A DNA stretch of 64,000 nucleotides from Phellopilus nigrolimitatus (taxonomy: Eukaryota; Basidiomycota; Agaricomycetes; Hymenochaetales; Hymenochaetaceae): the NCBI GenBank assembly GCA_021029095.1, contig JAJOHG010000043.1, forward strand, positions 208,204 through 272,203. The letters run 5' to 3'. Positions 1 through 12,748 of this stretch are shown piece by piece. The notes under the pieces are model-generated. The model saw nothing but the letters and a program-made list of their open reading frames with translations, did not search any database and was not told where the DNA came from. Position 1 is the first letter of the stretch, and each line of letters begins with the position of its first letter. Made by a program: the position numbers and the translations under genes.

Positions 1-3000
1 ACGGAAGAGCATTGTACCGATATCGCAGCCGGACTTCTCTTTGTGCTCTAGGCTCTGTGCTTTGTTCCGGTGTGACAGAATGGTGCTCTATTTGCGAAAG
101 GGTGTGGGGCTTGGTTTCAGTTTGCCTGGTTTAGCTCATCTGCGCTCTGGACTTTCTAATTGTTGCCCAGGATGAAGTCACCAGCCTGCCTTCGATCATG
201 AATCTTCTCGACGCTGAAGGATATCGGCTTGTAGCTGACTGGTGTTACCTTGTGACTGGGTTGTTGGGCTTATCGCGCATATATTTCTGCGGTCGTCTCC
301 TCTATTCTAGCCTCTTCGTTTCTGTCATGCAAGGGATCTCTCGTGCTCGACACTGCGCGCAGGTCACGCCCCCAGTCTACGGTCGTCTTCTTGACTCCAG
401 TTTTTTGTTCCGTGAAAGCTACGCTCCGAACTTTATACATCGCGGCGTTAAGAAGGCAAGGAAGGTGGTGGCAGCTCAACTTTAGAGAGCTTCGATTCTT
501 CTGTGCTTCCGAATGACTCGCTACTCGTTGTTTCTCTGCGCATTGCTCCTTCGTGGCGTTAAAGCCTCTAGGTTGCTGTGCCGTGAGGCTAGACCTTTCG
601 GTGGACCTTCGGCGGCCGTAAGCATGGGCTTTGACAATGCACAACGAGTGGTGTTCGAGCGGTGCATTTCAGTTTTTTTAAGTACTCAGCCTGTTCAGTC
701 CCTCCTCTTCTTTCTAGAGGAAGTTATTGTACATGAGTCTCTAATGAAGATGTTTCTAATTAATAACTGAGAATGAGAACTCGTTTCTGTTGAACCCCAT
801 TTTCTTGACGGTACCGTGATAGCAGGAGACGCTGAGGCATTCCCTCTCATCTTTCACGCATATTTCTTAGTCAACTATTTATGCACAAGGACGTCGAAGG
901 AATGCTGCATTATGCCGCACACACTAGTACTCACGGTGATTGTTGGGTGCTGGGCTGCTATGTGTGGCGCGCACGTACATGAGCGAGGGTACGAATGGAC
1001 ATCTGTGGCGAGGGAAAGAAAACCGACAGGGAAAAAGAGAGAACTAGGAGGAACGTAGGGAGAGCAAGGGGGGAAATGCATTTGTTCCTTCGGGAAGGGA
1101 GTGAAAGGGAGGGGGGGGGGGGGAGCTGAGAGTGGGCTTAGTTCCCATCGATTGTTCAAAAACGCGTTTTAAGGGGCAGAAAGGTTACCCTCTACACGCT
1201 GAGACCAGCCACATCTCGAGTCAATCTGCACAAGCCGAAATTGGAAATTTAACCCGTTACGAGGCAGCTCGGGCGGGTCGATAAAAAAAGCTTAAAGGCA
1301 GGGAAAGGCGGTGCTGGAGAGTTTGGAGTTGAATAGCCTGACTTATTTCGTCGAGAGGATATATACGGTACTATAGACACGCACGTACGGCGCGTGTCGT
1401 GGGCGTGCGTCGGAGATTGGAATGGAATGATGTAGTCGATGGTAACCACGGTGGTGCTCGGAGCCGTGCACGTTCCCTAAGCCAGGTTGGTAGACACATT
1501 TCAGCAGATCGCGCCCAGAGGGGATATACGCCACGCTGTTCCACCGAAAATCGGCTAGATAGTTAATGTCAAGTTAAAGCACGCATTTAGACCCTTTTTA
1601 AGGAGACCCGAGCTAGCTAGAGCTAGAGGTAAGGCAGCTAGTAGGTGGCGGCCTCTTATCGAAATCTTTAATCGGAAACGTTTGGGGGTGGCGGCGTTCG
1701 CGGCGGAGTGCCGTGTAGCGTAAATCAAGTGGCGAACATGCCGCCGGGCCTACAGCGGAACAGCGCAAGATGCTCGTGGGGGGATTGGAAAGAGGGGAGG
1801 GGGAGGCATGGCGTCGGGCCCGTTTTGCGATAATATTTTCTGCGCTATGCTGTGGACGATGACTTGGCCTGCCGTGGGGAGTGCACGACATATGCTGGCC
1901 TAGCCGGCTAGTAAATGCTATGGCCTAGTTTGTTATTTTGCGAGTGTAATCGGCGCGGCGGTGGTGGCGGTGATTTTTAGAGATTTCGTTTTTCGGTGGT
2001 AGGCCAGGACTCAGGAGACGATCTGAATACGTATGCAATATATAGCACCGCATTAGACGATAATTGTATTTCCGCCTGCCGTGCTAGCTGCGCACGGAGG
2101 TTGCGGGCCCATGCTGATGCGTTGACGTCTCGAGAGGTGCGGCGGCTGGTTGTGGCGCCGCCGTGCGGGGTGAACGTTCTGCACCGGCATTTGACACACA
2201 AACTGGGGGCGTCATGGCAGTGTACAAGCAGGCGAGTTACTGCTTTTCGTATACGTATTTTGCAGTGGAAATTTTGCAGTAGAAACTCTGCCTGCTGCGG
2301 AAGGATTTGCAGGCCACGATCGCAAGTAGACGGTCAAGAAGCTCTGTGCACATATCCCCACGTTGTACAGCTTACAGCTTCTTAGATAGTGGTATTCGCG
2401 CGTAGTGAATCCTAAGTACTGCGCTGGCGGACACTAGGCCGACGCTAAGCCGACGCTGTGCGTGGTCAAAGCGCGACGAAGCCATTATGTGCGCACAATC
2501 TCACGCTCAGCACTGCTCGATCATCGCGCTTCCGGAAGGGAAGAAACTGATTGTGAATTATTTTTGTATCGCAAATTCGTGAGATGATGATGACCATTCG
2601 ATATCAGAGGGGAGAAACTGCGCGCTTGGAAGTGGAAACTGGAATAGGAGGAGCAAGTTTAATACTTAATAGGGGTGCGGGTAAATATTGGCAACTCCAA
2701 TATGGTTGATTGCTCTATTGAGCAATTGTTCTCTTCTCAAGACAAGAGCTGCTTCCTGGGCCGTAGCAGCGCACTCGCAGTAAAGCATCAACAGAGGCCC
2801 CTCAGTGGGCCTGCGTAGTGGTACTCAAAAGCACTGAGTTGCGTATGAAGGCTCGAAAGCCACAGAAAACATTCAAAATTCAAAATTCCGAATACGGCAA
2901 TCCCCGATAGTCGCTGGCTTGGCGGTTCCCATAAATACTCAGGGCACGACCTACCAGCGTCTGCCACAACCGATATCACCCCGAACGCCAGGCATAGCTC

Positions 3001-3144
3001 TGCCCCCAACACCAAACCCGAATGTCTCGCGCACAGGAGACAAATGGTTTGTCCCCATTACAATCTCCCTTAAAATATTATGATTTGCTAAACTGTGGCG
3101 CGGTCGCTTTCTCTCACCTCGTAGGACAGTTATATAACGAACCT
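1..3144. other. Gene-free stretch upstream of VCX1
   Basis: No frame on either strand shows a recognisable domain or a coherent exon chain. The open frames are short, overlap each other and look like chance. A run of 13 G lies at 1111-1123. The last 100-200 bases should hold the promoter and 5' UTR of the downstream exchanger gene. I see no tRNA, LTR or terminal inverted repeat. Confidence 0.5.
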
Positions 3145-6100
3145 ATGAGCTACGGTTCCTCTGACCAGCAACCATTGCATTCCGCAGAGTCAGAACCGAC
3201 AGCCATCCAGACGCGTACGCCGACCCACGCTTCGACCCGCTCGATCCTGCCTGGTTTGTGTAGAAGGAATACCAACCGTAGGGACGGCGGGCGCAAAGCC
3301 TCGCTCATGTCGCAGTTGAGCGAGCACTTCGTACCGGCGAAGCCAGTCGGTGATGCGCCTGGGTTCTGGCAGGGGTTGAGGGCAATCATATTTGCGTCGT
3401 GTACGTGGTCCAGCTTATTCTCTTCGTTGAACAAGTGGCGTGCTAAACTTGGTGGGGCATCCAGGGCTGAACATTCTGCTATTCTGCATTCCGATTTCGG
3501 TACGTTTCTCGTGGCTGGTAAAGTGGTGAATATTTCTGAAAGGATAAATGGTTTGCAGTGGGCTTTCCACTGGGCGATGCCAGACAGCCCTGTTCTTATT
3601 TTTGTTTGTGAGTACATCGGGCGTGGTTTCACTTCAATATGTCCAAGCCAGTAATCCCCTTTTTTCAGTCTCTTTTCTTGCTATCATTCCCTTGGCAAAG
3701 GTATATATAGCTCAAATCGGGTTAACATTTGATTCTAAATCTATTGCGCTGTAGCTTCTGGCACTCGCCACGGATGAGCTCTCAATGCGGGTCGGCCAGA
3801 CGTTAGCTGGACTTCTTAATGCTACTCTGGTATGTCTCGCATCCACATGTCAAATCTTTTGGCAGCTTTGAACCTTCCTGAAATACCTTCCTGAAATACA
3901 GGGAAACGTGTAAGTGCTGTCTTCATACAGGAATGAAGTACCTTCGACGCTCATTAACGTCTTACGCCCGAAATTTCCGCTTTCATCGGATTTGATCTTT
4001 GTTCAGTGTTGAGCTTATTGTCGCCGTGAGTACCCTCTCGCCCAATTTGTCACTTTCAAAGACGGAGCTACTCTTCTTTCGGGACGATTACTGATTGGCT
4101 TTCTGTGTGATGCAGGTCATAGCCATCGTCAAATGCGAGCTTCAGGTCGTTCAATCGTCGCGTAAGTTTGCTTTAGCCGTTATGTCCCTCCTGGTCTGCA
4201 GTGGATTCTCCGCTCTACTAGCAGTACTTTCTGCAACTGTGCTGTTCGCGTATGGCCAGTCGGTATAACCACTACAGTTAGCTGACGCCTTCTCGTTCTC
4301 TCCATTTAGTCGTCGGCTCGATCCTAAGTAACCTGCGTGCGTCTTTTTAGCATCGACTTCTGCGCGCTCGCTGATCGATTATTTTCGTGACTCGATCTAT
4401 TCCATCTAACCTGCAATAGTGCTCGTGCTGGGGATGTGCTTCTTCGCTGGCGGTACGCGCTTCCAAGAACAGGGTTTCGGATCAAGTGCGTCTTGCCCTG
4501 CTCCTACGAGGACGTGGGCGCTTACTGACTGATTTCTTCGATATATTTGTTTTTGTGTACATCTTTATCCGTGGCTATGATCTGGTTGTGGCTTCTTTCC
4601 CTGTTGGCGCTTCTTGGACGAATCGCTCACTCGGTTGCGTTTGGCGCTCGCTCATCTTGACGCTGGTCGCCTGATTCTTGGATATGGTATACTTTGGCGC
4701 CCGTGTCGATCCATGAATATCAATGATGCTGTGCTGGCGTCTAATACTCTAATACCCCGCATGCTATGGTTTGTCGGGTGGATTTTGTCAAACTTGGGTT
4801 TTGATGTCTAGGTGCGAGCCAGATTAACTCATCGCTCCTGACGCTAAGCGTTATCGCTGTGCTCTTGCCTGGTACGTCTTGAACTTAACCGAGGTGCGGT
4901 CCGTATAGCTGACGATTTCTTTGATACCTCCTTCTTTACTGTGCCTTCTTTTCGTTTATGTTTCGTCCATTTCGCGTTTCGGTCCGTTCGCGACTCGACT
5001 CAACTCAACTCAACCCTTTGATTCTTCGTCTCTGTATATTGGGTATCGGTCATCTTCTAATACGAACGCCAAACCTAAAACAGGCGCGTTCCATCTTGCT
5101 GTACAGCCGGATGCGTCGGACCCTACCCACGATCCGCTGACGGACGGCCAAGAGGGCGCCGACATCAAGAAACTCAGCCACGGCGTCGCCATCATCCTCC
5201 TCTTCAGTGCGTTGTATTTTCCTTTTGTCCATTCGCGCTTCCCGTCTGACCGTTGGTCGTCTTTGAAGTCTACGGATCGTATCTGGTGTTCCAGCTGTGG
5301 TCGCATGCGAGCCTGTACGATGACAACCACAAGGATAACTTCAAGTCGACACGCTACGATGAGTCGGTGACGAACGGAAACGCGACCGCCGTGTTTGACA
5401 AGTTTACTGGCAAGGTTGCGAAAAGGCTGCATATTAGGCAGAAGGGGGGTGAGAAGAGTTCTGAGCAGGCTGAGAGTTCGAATGGGCACTCGAATGGGCA
5501 TGCGAACGGAGATGCGAATGGATTTAGACGGGCGGAGAACGGTGAAGAGAATAACGAGACGCACGACGGTACGGACGTCGAGGCACACGCGGGTAAAGAG
5601 CCGGAAGAGGAGGTGGAGAGTCCGAGTATGAGTCTGACGATGTGTATTGTGATGCTGATTGTTGTCACGGTTGTACGTTTCCTTCATCCTTACCCTCCCC
5701 TTTCCTGTTTTATACTCACTTTACTGTCTATTTTTATGCAGCTTGTCGCAGTCACTGCAGAGTTCCTCGTGAGCAGCATCGACGGCGTAACGTCTGGGAG
5801 CTCGGGTCTCAGCAAGGAGTGGGTCGGTCTTATCCTGCTTCCCATTGTCGGCAACGCGGCGGAGCATGTCACCGCGGTCACTGTCTCCGTGAAGGACAAG
5901 CTCACACTCAGTATCGGCGTAGCAGTCGGGTCGAGCATCGTGAGTGATTTGCTGCAGTATATAGCTATGCTTGGATGCTAACAATGTATTCTTACGTGCT
6001 TCGTACGGCGCGCCTGCAGCAAATTGCGCTCTTCGTAATTCCGTAAGTTTTTTTTTCTTTTCCTTTTTTAAAGTCCGTACAGAACACCGAGCTTATTTCA

Positions 6101-6561
6101 CTCGCTTTGTTAATGACAGGTTGATGGTCGTCATTGCGTGGTGTCTGGGAAAGCCGCTCCTGCTTCTCTTTGATCCGTTCGAATCTGTGGTGCGTGTCCA
6201 CTGTTGCTTTCTTTCTTTCATCTTCGCTGAGTATATGCCGCATGCTCCACAGACACTCTTCCTCGCGGTGCTGACGGTGAACTACTGTGTTGCAGACGGG
6301 AAGGTGCGTCTTTCATTTCTTATTCCTCCACGGTCGAATTAAACCTGACCGTTTCCCCGATTGTCCGTCGACGCAGTCAAATTGGCTGGAAGGCATGATA
6401 CTAATGTGCCTGTATGTCATCATCGCCGTGATGTTCTGGTTCTACCCGGGAAGGTGCGTGTCCGGCGCCGTGTGCCTTTAAAATGCGTTATACGAAGACT
6501 GCGCGCTGACTCCATGCTTCCGTGCAGCGATATCGCAAACGTCTTGGCGGAGTGCACGTGA
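3145..6561 (+). CDS. VCX1: Vacuolar Ca2+/H+ exchanger (CaCA/CAX family)
   Basis: Predicted to move Ca2+ into the vacuole in exchange for protons. The frame can be followed through about 19 exons separated by short introns. Both ion-binding alpha repeats are visible: LLNATLGNVVELIV in the first half and LPIVGNAAEHVTAVTVSV in the second, each carrying the GNxxE-type core. Many hydrophobic helices surround them. Between the halves, about 5450-5540 encodes a low-complexity Asn-Gly-rich stretch (SNGHSNGHANGDANG) in the cytosolic loop. The C-terminus reads YPGSDIANVLAECT then TGA. The start at 3145 gives a typical polar N-terminus; an in-frame upstream ATG at 3022 is possible but has no supporting similarity. 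One exon is only 8 nt (3902-3909), and one intron (4486-4811, 326 nt) is far longer than the rest. No lesion seen. Confidence 0.93.
3902..3909 (+). other. VCX1: 8-nt microexon in VCX1
   Basis: The preceding exon ends ...NATL with donor GTATGT, and the next clear exon starts with VELIVA. The bases GGAAACGT, flanked by CAG before and GTAAGT after, supply Gly-Asn and two bases of Val. They restore the conserved GNVVE motif in frame. Without this exon the alpha-1 repeat of the exchanger is lost. Confidence 0.8.
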
Positions 6562-7269
6562 GGCGCGTTGATCGCATACCCCTTCGCTTTGCCTTTCTCG
6601 TCCCTCCTTCCGATAGATTTATGGACTTCATGTGTATCACTTCCATCCCACTGTACGACTAACTTCCCCTCTTCTTTTCCGTTGCCTGCTTCCTGTCTCA
6701 AGAAAGAAAAAATCATTATCTTCCCGCTCGCCGGCATTGGTCACCCTCTCTATACAAAGACACCGCTACTCTACTACCGACCCTCCAACCCCATACCCCA
6801 CGCTCTTTAGGTTGGTTCCAGCACTCTTCAGTATACACACACTACAATATCATTTTGCGTTTTATTACTGATTTTTGTCTGCACGGATGTATCATAGCGT
6901 AGCTTTTAGTTCTTTGTCTTTTTGGGGACTTGATTTCTGTCGGTAGTCTTGCTTGCTTATTGCGTTTGGGTATCGTCTATAGCAATTTTATTCCTTTTGC
7001 GTTCGATCTCGAGAAAATATTCATTGATACTTATAGAGACGGGACCCTTATTATGTGTTTACCTCGTAGGCACCCACGCCGTGCTCAAACGCATGGACAT
7101 AGGGCACCTTCAGATAATGAGCAATGGACAATAGGAGGGTTGATACACCCGGATACAATTGGCCCTGTTTGAGAAAATGTATTTCCAAGGGCGAAATGAG
7201 AACGTAGAAGACACGAGACTGCATTTTACATATCTGCTATATTTAGTATTGTGAGTTGGCCACCATGGC
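6562..7269. other. Convergent spacer between VCX1 and FOX2
   Basis: This holds the 3' UTRs of two genes that face each other. It is T/A-rich downstream of 6800. No coding signal or structured repeat was seen. Confidence 0.5.
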
Positions 7270-10200
7270 TATAGCTTCGCCTTGACCGAGCCTGCAGACG
7301 CGGCTGCGAGCGTCGCGCCCGCAGCAGTCAGGACGGTGGTTCCGCGTTCCTTCACTTTCGTAGCTGTACGGAGGGACGGAGATAGCACTCAGTTAGCAAT
7401 GAAAAAGTATGTATGAATTTGGGAAATTAAACGTACTGAAAATAACTCTGTTTCCCTCCTTCCACATCTCCGTAACGAGCGTCTCGCCAGGGTAGACGAC
7501 ACCGGCGAAGCTTGGAGTAACATATGGCTCAAATAAAGTCAAAGGGAAAGCAGAAGCAGGGCGTACCGGACTTTGATGTCTTGGAAGTTGCCAAAGGTCT
7601 TCAGGACGTGCTTCGCGGAGATGCCCATAAAACAGAGGCCTAGGGATCGAAATTGGATTTCTGACTAGCAAACTGATTTGGTTTCAAAAACCACCTACCA
7701 TGAAGAATAGGCTTATCGAAACCGCCGACAGCTGCGAACTCCGGAAGAATCTATTGTCATTGAAAACAGGTTAGGGTGAGGCTATGTCAGTTTTCGTGTT
7801 GGTACTTACGTGTAGTGGGTTCGAGTCGCCGCTTAACCTGCGAAAAGGCTTAGCTGACCGAAGTAAAACAAATAAGGACGCCGAGGACGCCACGTACCGG
7901 TAGAGTGCAGCCTGAGTAGGCAGAGTCTTCTCTTCTACAACCGCATCAGGCTGGCGCTTAGGCGGGGTGTTCGCAGCTGTAGCAGGTCCGCGGTCTTTGA
8001 GTTTGATGAAACAACAGAATGTCGGGTCAGATAAATCTGTTTGGGTGTGCGCAGCCACGACATGATTTACCTGACGAGCTCCGTTTGCCGCCAAAGCCTC
8101 CACTTCCCCTGATGAACACGGTCGACTGGTTCTCGAACACAACCTTTCCGGTACTCTGGTCGATCGTCTCGACGACAGACGTGACTGCCGCTGCCTTGCC
8201 CTTGTCGAGTACTTCAACAAGCCTATACAAGCATTGTAAACCGGTTAGCGCTAGGATGTGACATAACCGAGATCGACCTCACCTGGCTTTGTTGACCATC
8301 GTCCCGCTCGTCGGAATTGGACCCTTGATTGCAAGGAATTGCTCGCCATGCAATAGCTTTGCCTGTGCATTCGGTCAGAAAATGCAGCCTCATCACATCA
8401 TGCCGTGGCGCCCGTAGCTCAGTTCAGTCCGGTGATCAATGACTCACAGGGTTGAATTTGGGCAGCCAGTCGAGCGGTATCCCGGCACTCGCCAAGAACT
8501 GCGGCACCACGCCAAACGTCGGCAGCGCCGCGAAGTTGTCGTGGTTCTCGTACGTCCATTGCAGCTCCTTTTCGGTCGCACCCACGCCGAGATTGTACAA
8601 AATGATGTCCCGCTCAGTATACGAAAACTCAGTCGGCTCGGGTACGTCTTTCTTTGCTGCCACGACGAGCTCAGAGTCTTCGGGATCTGCATATGGGTTG
8701 GCGTCTGCATCATCGCCTTCGTTGGAAAAGTTCTCAATAATCTAGCAAAGCTGCTGTGAGCACAGCCATTCTTTAGCATCGTTAAGTAGGGAAATTCTCA
8801 CTTGGGCTATGGCTTCCTGTGTAGTCGTCGGGTACGTAACGCGCCCATCATCTATGGCCAATCATTACTCAGATAGCTGTCCCAACCCATGCTTTCCCTG
8901 ACGTACCAAAATTGGTAAACAAATCCCATTTCTCAAGGACAGCCTCGGGAGTTAAAGGTTTGTTTACAGGAAAGCCGTGTCCACCGGCACGCTGCCAGCG
9001 CGTCTGAGCAGCCCAGCCACCTGATACCTCAAAAAGGCACCCCGTCGTTTCTTCATTGCCTATTGAACCCGAAATTTTGAATGAGTGTCAGGAATTATCA
9101 GGGAACGTATCTGGTCACCTTCGCTTGACAGGAAACCCACGATAGGTGCGACGTAATCCGGCTATTGTCAGTGCTGCATTAGACATGATAAAGCGTGTGT
9201 ATGTTATTTGCTAACCTTGAACGCGTCAACCATCTCTTGCGACCTGAACAACGTTTTTAGCGATCCAATCATTATCAAAAATATTGTCAACGCATACCAA
9301 ACCGTGCTCGTCATAGCAGTACCTGCTTGAGGTGCAAGGCAGTTCGCAAGGATGTTGTATTTGCGCCCTTCGAGCGCAAGTGTGCGTGTAAGGCCAAGGA
9401 TCGCAGCTTTCGCAGTTGAGTACTGAGAGGGTGTTAGCACTTTGATTGAGAAAACGTAGTTTAATGACGCACGTTGGCCTGCCCGAAGTTACCGTCTGAA
9501 TAGATAAGTAAATTTATTAGATATGTGTGATAGCAATTACTAGTTTCTATACGCACATATGCCCACTTGCGAGCAGGTCGTCACAATTCGCCCATAGCGC
9601 TGCTTCTGGAATAACGGCCAGACGGCCTTCGCACTCTTAAACGTCCCCCTGTGCATATCCTCGCGTCAGATTCCATAAAAGATGAAGGATTGTAGCTCAC
9701 CTCAGGTGCACGGCGATGACAGCGTCCCATTCTTGCTCAGACATTGCGGTAAACGACTTGTCGCGCAGAATACCTGCATTGGCAACGAGGACTATGAACT
9801 GCACCGAACGCATCGAGAGCAGCCTTGACGATCGCGTCACCGTCTTCTGCAGAGCAGATAGCGGCAACCGCCTTCCCTCCAGCTATCCAAACGGGTGAAT
9901 CCTTAGTGCTTAATTTTACAAACAGCTTGGGAATCGCATACCTTTGTGGATCTCATCGACGACGGCACTGGCGTTCTTCTCGCTGACATCATTAATAACG
10001 ACGTTCGCACCGAGTTTCGCATACATATGCGCGTACGCACGGCCCAGACCAGCTCCCGAGCCCGTGATAATGACGGTCTTTCCGTCGAAGCGCACCTCCG
10101 GAGAAAATTGCGGGTTAGGGGCAGTTATAGTCTTAGGCGAACTCGAGCTTCGACTGCGAAGACATGTCAGATTATTTACGTTAGGAAGAATAGGGACTTA

Positions 10201-11160
10201 CAAGAGGGTCAAAGTCCCGGAGGTCTGCTGGATGATCCGCGTCTGTGAAGTCCGTGACCTGCTCCCAACGTTGCTTTACCGCGGAAGGCGTGAAGGACGA
10301 GTCTGTACGGAAGATGACACCCTTGCTGCGTTCCCAGCGAATCTCTGCAACGAAACCCGCGCCCACTTCGAAAACGCGTCCGGAAGCGTTAGGTGAGTCG
10401 GGGTGCACGAACGACGCAACGAATGGCGCGACAAACTCGGGCTTCATGCCCTCGAGCATATCAGGCGGCATTACCGTCGCGGTCATCGCGCTCGCGGCCA
10501 TCGGCGCGATAGCAGTCGCCCTGATATTGTACTTGGCGCCTTCGACGGCGAGCGTCTTCGTGAACGTGACGAGGCCCATCTTTGCCGCGCTGTAGTTCGC
10601 CTGGCCGACGTTGCCATACAGGCCCGCGGCGCTCGCGGTGTTGACGATCCGCCCGAACTTCTGCCCGCGGAAGTGCGGCCATGCGGCCTTGGTGCACGCA
10701 AACGCGCCCTTGAGGTGCACGAGCTGGACGAGGTCCCATTCAGCGTCGGAGACGTTCTTGAATGCCTTGTCGCGCAAGATACCCGCGTTGTTGATGAGGA
10801 TATGAACGCCGCCGAACGCGCTGAGCGCGGTTTGAATGACGGCGGCGCCGTCTGTAACAGAGGATGCGCTGACAACCGCCTTGCCGCCAGCTGAGCCAGG
10901 GAACGATTTGTTAATAAGTCGAGCTTTCTAGTCCAAATATTTATGACGGACCTTTGACTATCTCATCCACGACCTTCTGTGCCGCATCCTTGCTCACGTC
11001 GTTAACCACGACATTTGCGCCGCGCGCCGCAAACAGCAGCGAGTATCTGCCGGGAGAGTCAGCTTAGTATCACGCGCATTGACGTCGGCACGCACGCTTT
11101 GCCGAGGCCGCCGCCAGCACCAGTGACGACGACTGTAAGGCCTTTGAATGACAATGACAT
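7270..11160 (-). CDS. FOX2: Peroxisomal multifunctional beta-oxidation protein (hydratase-dehydrogenase)
   Basis: Second and third steps of peroxisomal beta-oxidation: 2-enoyl-CoA hydratase 2 plus (3R)-hydroxyacyl-CoA dehydrogenase. Exons on the minus strand give, in order: a first short-chain dehydrogenase domain (nucleotide motif TGAGGGLGK, catalytic NYSAAK), a second such domain (QYSTAK), then a hot-dog hydratase-2 domain with the active-site motif LSGDSNPLH (near 7815-7850). The protein ends KAKL then TAG, a type 1 peroxisomal targeting signal. The start ATG at 11160 leads directly into the first Rossmann motif ([20 protein letters not shown]). The span with many short introns fits the roughly 900-residue fungal family. 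Its neighbour at 30.3 kb, also peroxisomal, would supply the preceding step. Confidence 0.93.
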
Positions 11161-11418
11161 TGTTTTGCTAATCTGACCGCTGCTCGTCGTCGTTATCGAG
11201 AGGGTAGTAGAAACGACAAAGAAGATGGGGGCGCAGGTGCGTATATGTAAGTAACACGGCCCACGGGGAGACGGGAAAGGACTTTCACGTGAAACAATGC
11301 CCGATCATTCGTGTAATATCACATTCCAATTTACAAACGATACTAGTTATTGGCATCGAGCCATCATTGAGCACAGAAATCGATACACTGTGTCTATCAA
11401 TAACGCGTGACAGTCAGA
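11161..11418. other. FOX2 promoter region
   Basis: A 258-bp gap between the FOX2 start and the THI80 stop, both on the minus strand. It must contain the FOX2 promoter and the THI80 3' UTR. No specific operator could be assigned. Confidence 0.4.
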
Positions 11419-12452
11419 CTATGGCTGAGACTTTGCGAGCTCGATACACCAGAAGATAGGCCTCGAGGTCGAAATATACACTTCTTCGCTAACCGTAGCG
11501 TTGGACGAAGAGACAAGGCCGTTGAAGGAGGACTCGAAGTTGTCTAAGTGAATGTCAGATAGCCGTAGTAGATGAGGTGGAATATAGAGAATACAGGCAT
11601 ACCCAAGTTCCATCTCAGCCCTCTTGTGGTAAGGATAGACGATTCGACACCAACTGGAAGAAGACCGCAAGTAGGACCTATGGAACTTAAATCAACCTCA
11701 ATCAAGTGTTCTCCCTGCAGTTAATCAGTATAATTAATGACCTGGAAAAATCAAAAAACCATACCTCGTCTAGAACCCATCCCACGTTGTCATCCGTCAC
11801 GACAAAAATCTGTTTTCTCTGCTTGCGCAATTTATGCAAGTACGACATGGTATGAATAGTCTGGTCTAGCCTTCCGGAGAGACCTCCTAAGAGAATGATG
11901 GTGAACTAGAATGTGTGAATTAATTGAAGACTGCTTATGCGCCGCATATACTCACTTGACTCTGTCCAGGCGACGAAGCCTCGATCTTCTGGACCTCAGC
12001 TATGCATTTCATGAGGTCGGTAGCGTACTGATCCTCATCTTTAACCACAGGCACACCCTTTGCGAAATCAGCGAGGCAGAGTGAAAAAAAAGAGGATTTT
12101 GACTTACAAGGCCCGCATAGTACTCATTCACGTCAGATCTGAGCGAATCCAAGTCACCCTTGACGAGGTCTGGCAGGAAGCTGACTTAGACCACCATCAA
12201 AAACCAGTCCTTAGAAACTAAAGTACAAGGGCATGCTTACTCCGCGGACTTCAGATCAGAGCTCTCTTGCAATACGTCGAAGAGTCTGTTTGCGCCTCCA
12301 TCTGCACAACCACGCCATTGGCACGCGGCCCACACGCGAGAGAGTAAATCCTTCGAGAAGGGCTGGTTAAGAATGATCAGCGCACATCTCTCTAGCCGTT
12401 GAGGAAGACTGTCTTTTGCACGTTGACTTCGCGCAAGAACGGCGTCGACCAT
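11419..12452 (-). CDS. THI80: Thiamine pyrophosphokinase
   Basis: Transfers pyrophosphate from ATP to thiamine to make the coenzyme thiamine diphosphate in the cytosol. Recognisable blocks on the minus strand are ALIILNQPF, then CADGGANRLFD (substrate-binding motif), a spliced middle part containing LLGGLSGRLDQTI, then GPTCGLLPVGVESS, and the thiamine-binding C-terminal part with FNGLVSSSN and PIFWCIELA. Introns are short. The start at 12452 (MVDAVLARSQ) is in frame with the first motif. In another frame just upstream, MPAPVRRWSTPFLRE looks more like the WxxPFL N-terminus common in this family, so a one-base frame break near 12400 is possible. THI80 shares a divergent promoter with MEX67. Confidence 0.88.
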
Positions 12453-12748
12453 CGGCGGACCGGGGCGGGCATGGCGGACCAGGACACAAGGGATCCAGGA
12501 AAGGAAAGCGGCTCCGAGTGGCTTGTGGGAAATTGTGACTCAGCATCTGTGGGAATTGTCACTACGTGACTCGGGGAGTCTCGTTCGTCCCGACAAGGCC
12601 GCAAAGGACGCACAGCTCTTCACCGTCGACGTCAACCACCATAGTCGGCGACCACGACCACGACAGTTCCTGCCCAGTCGACTTCGTCTAATTTCCGTGC
12701 CAGAGCTTATACAACAACTTTACTGCTTCTTCAACCTCGATCCGCATC
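12453..12748. promoter_or_regulatory. Divergent promoter of THI80 and MEX67
   Basis: The 296 bp between the two predicted start codons must carry both promoters and both 5' UTRs. Purine- and pyrimidine-rich CGAC/CCACC stretches lie near 12630-12665. No convincing TATA box was found. Confidence 0.5.

Noticed and set aside
1109..1123. Poly-G run as a regulatory element
   Set aside because: A simple homopolymer in a gene-free stretch; more likely slippage or sequencing noise.
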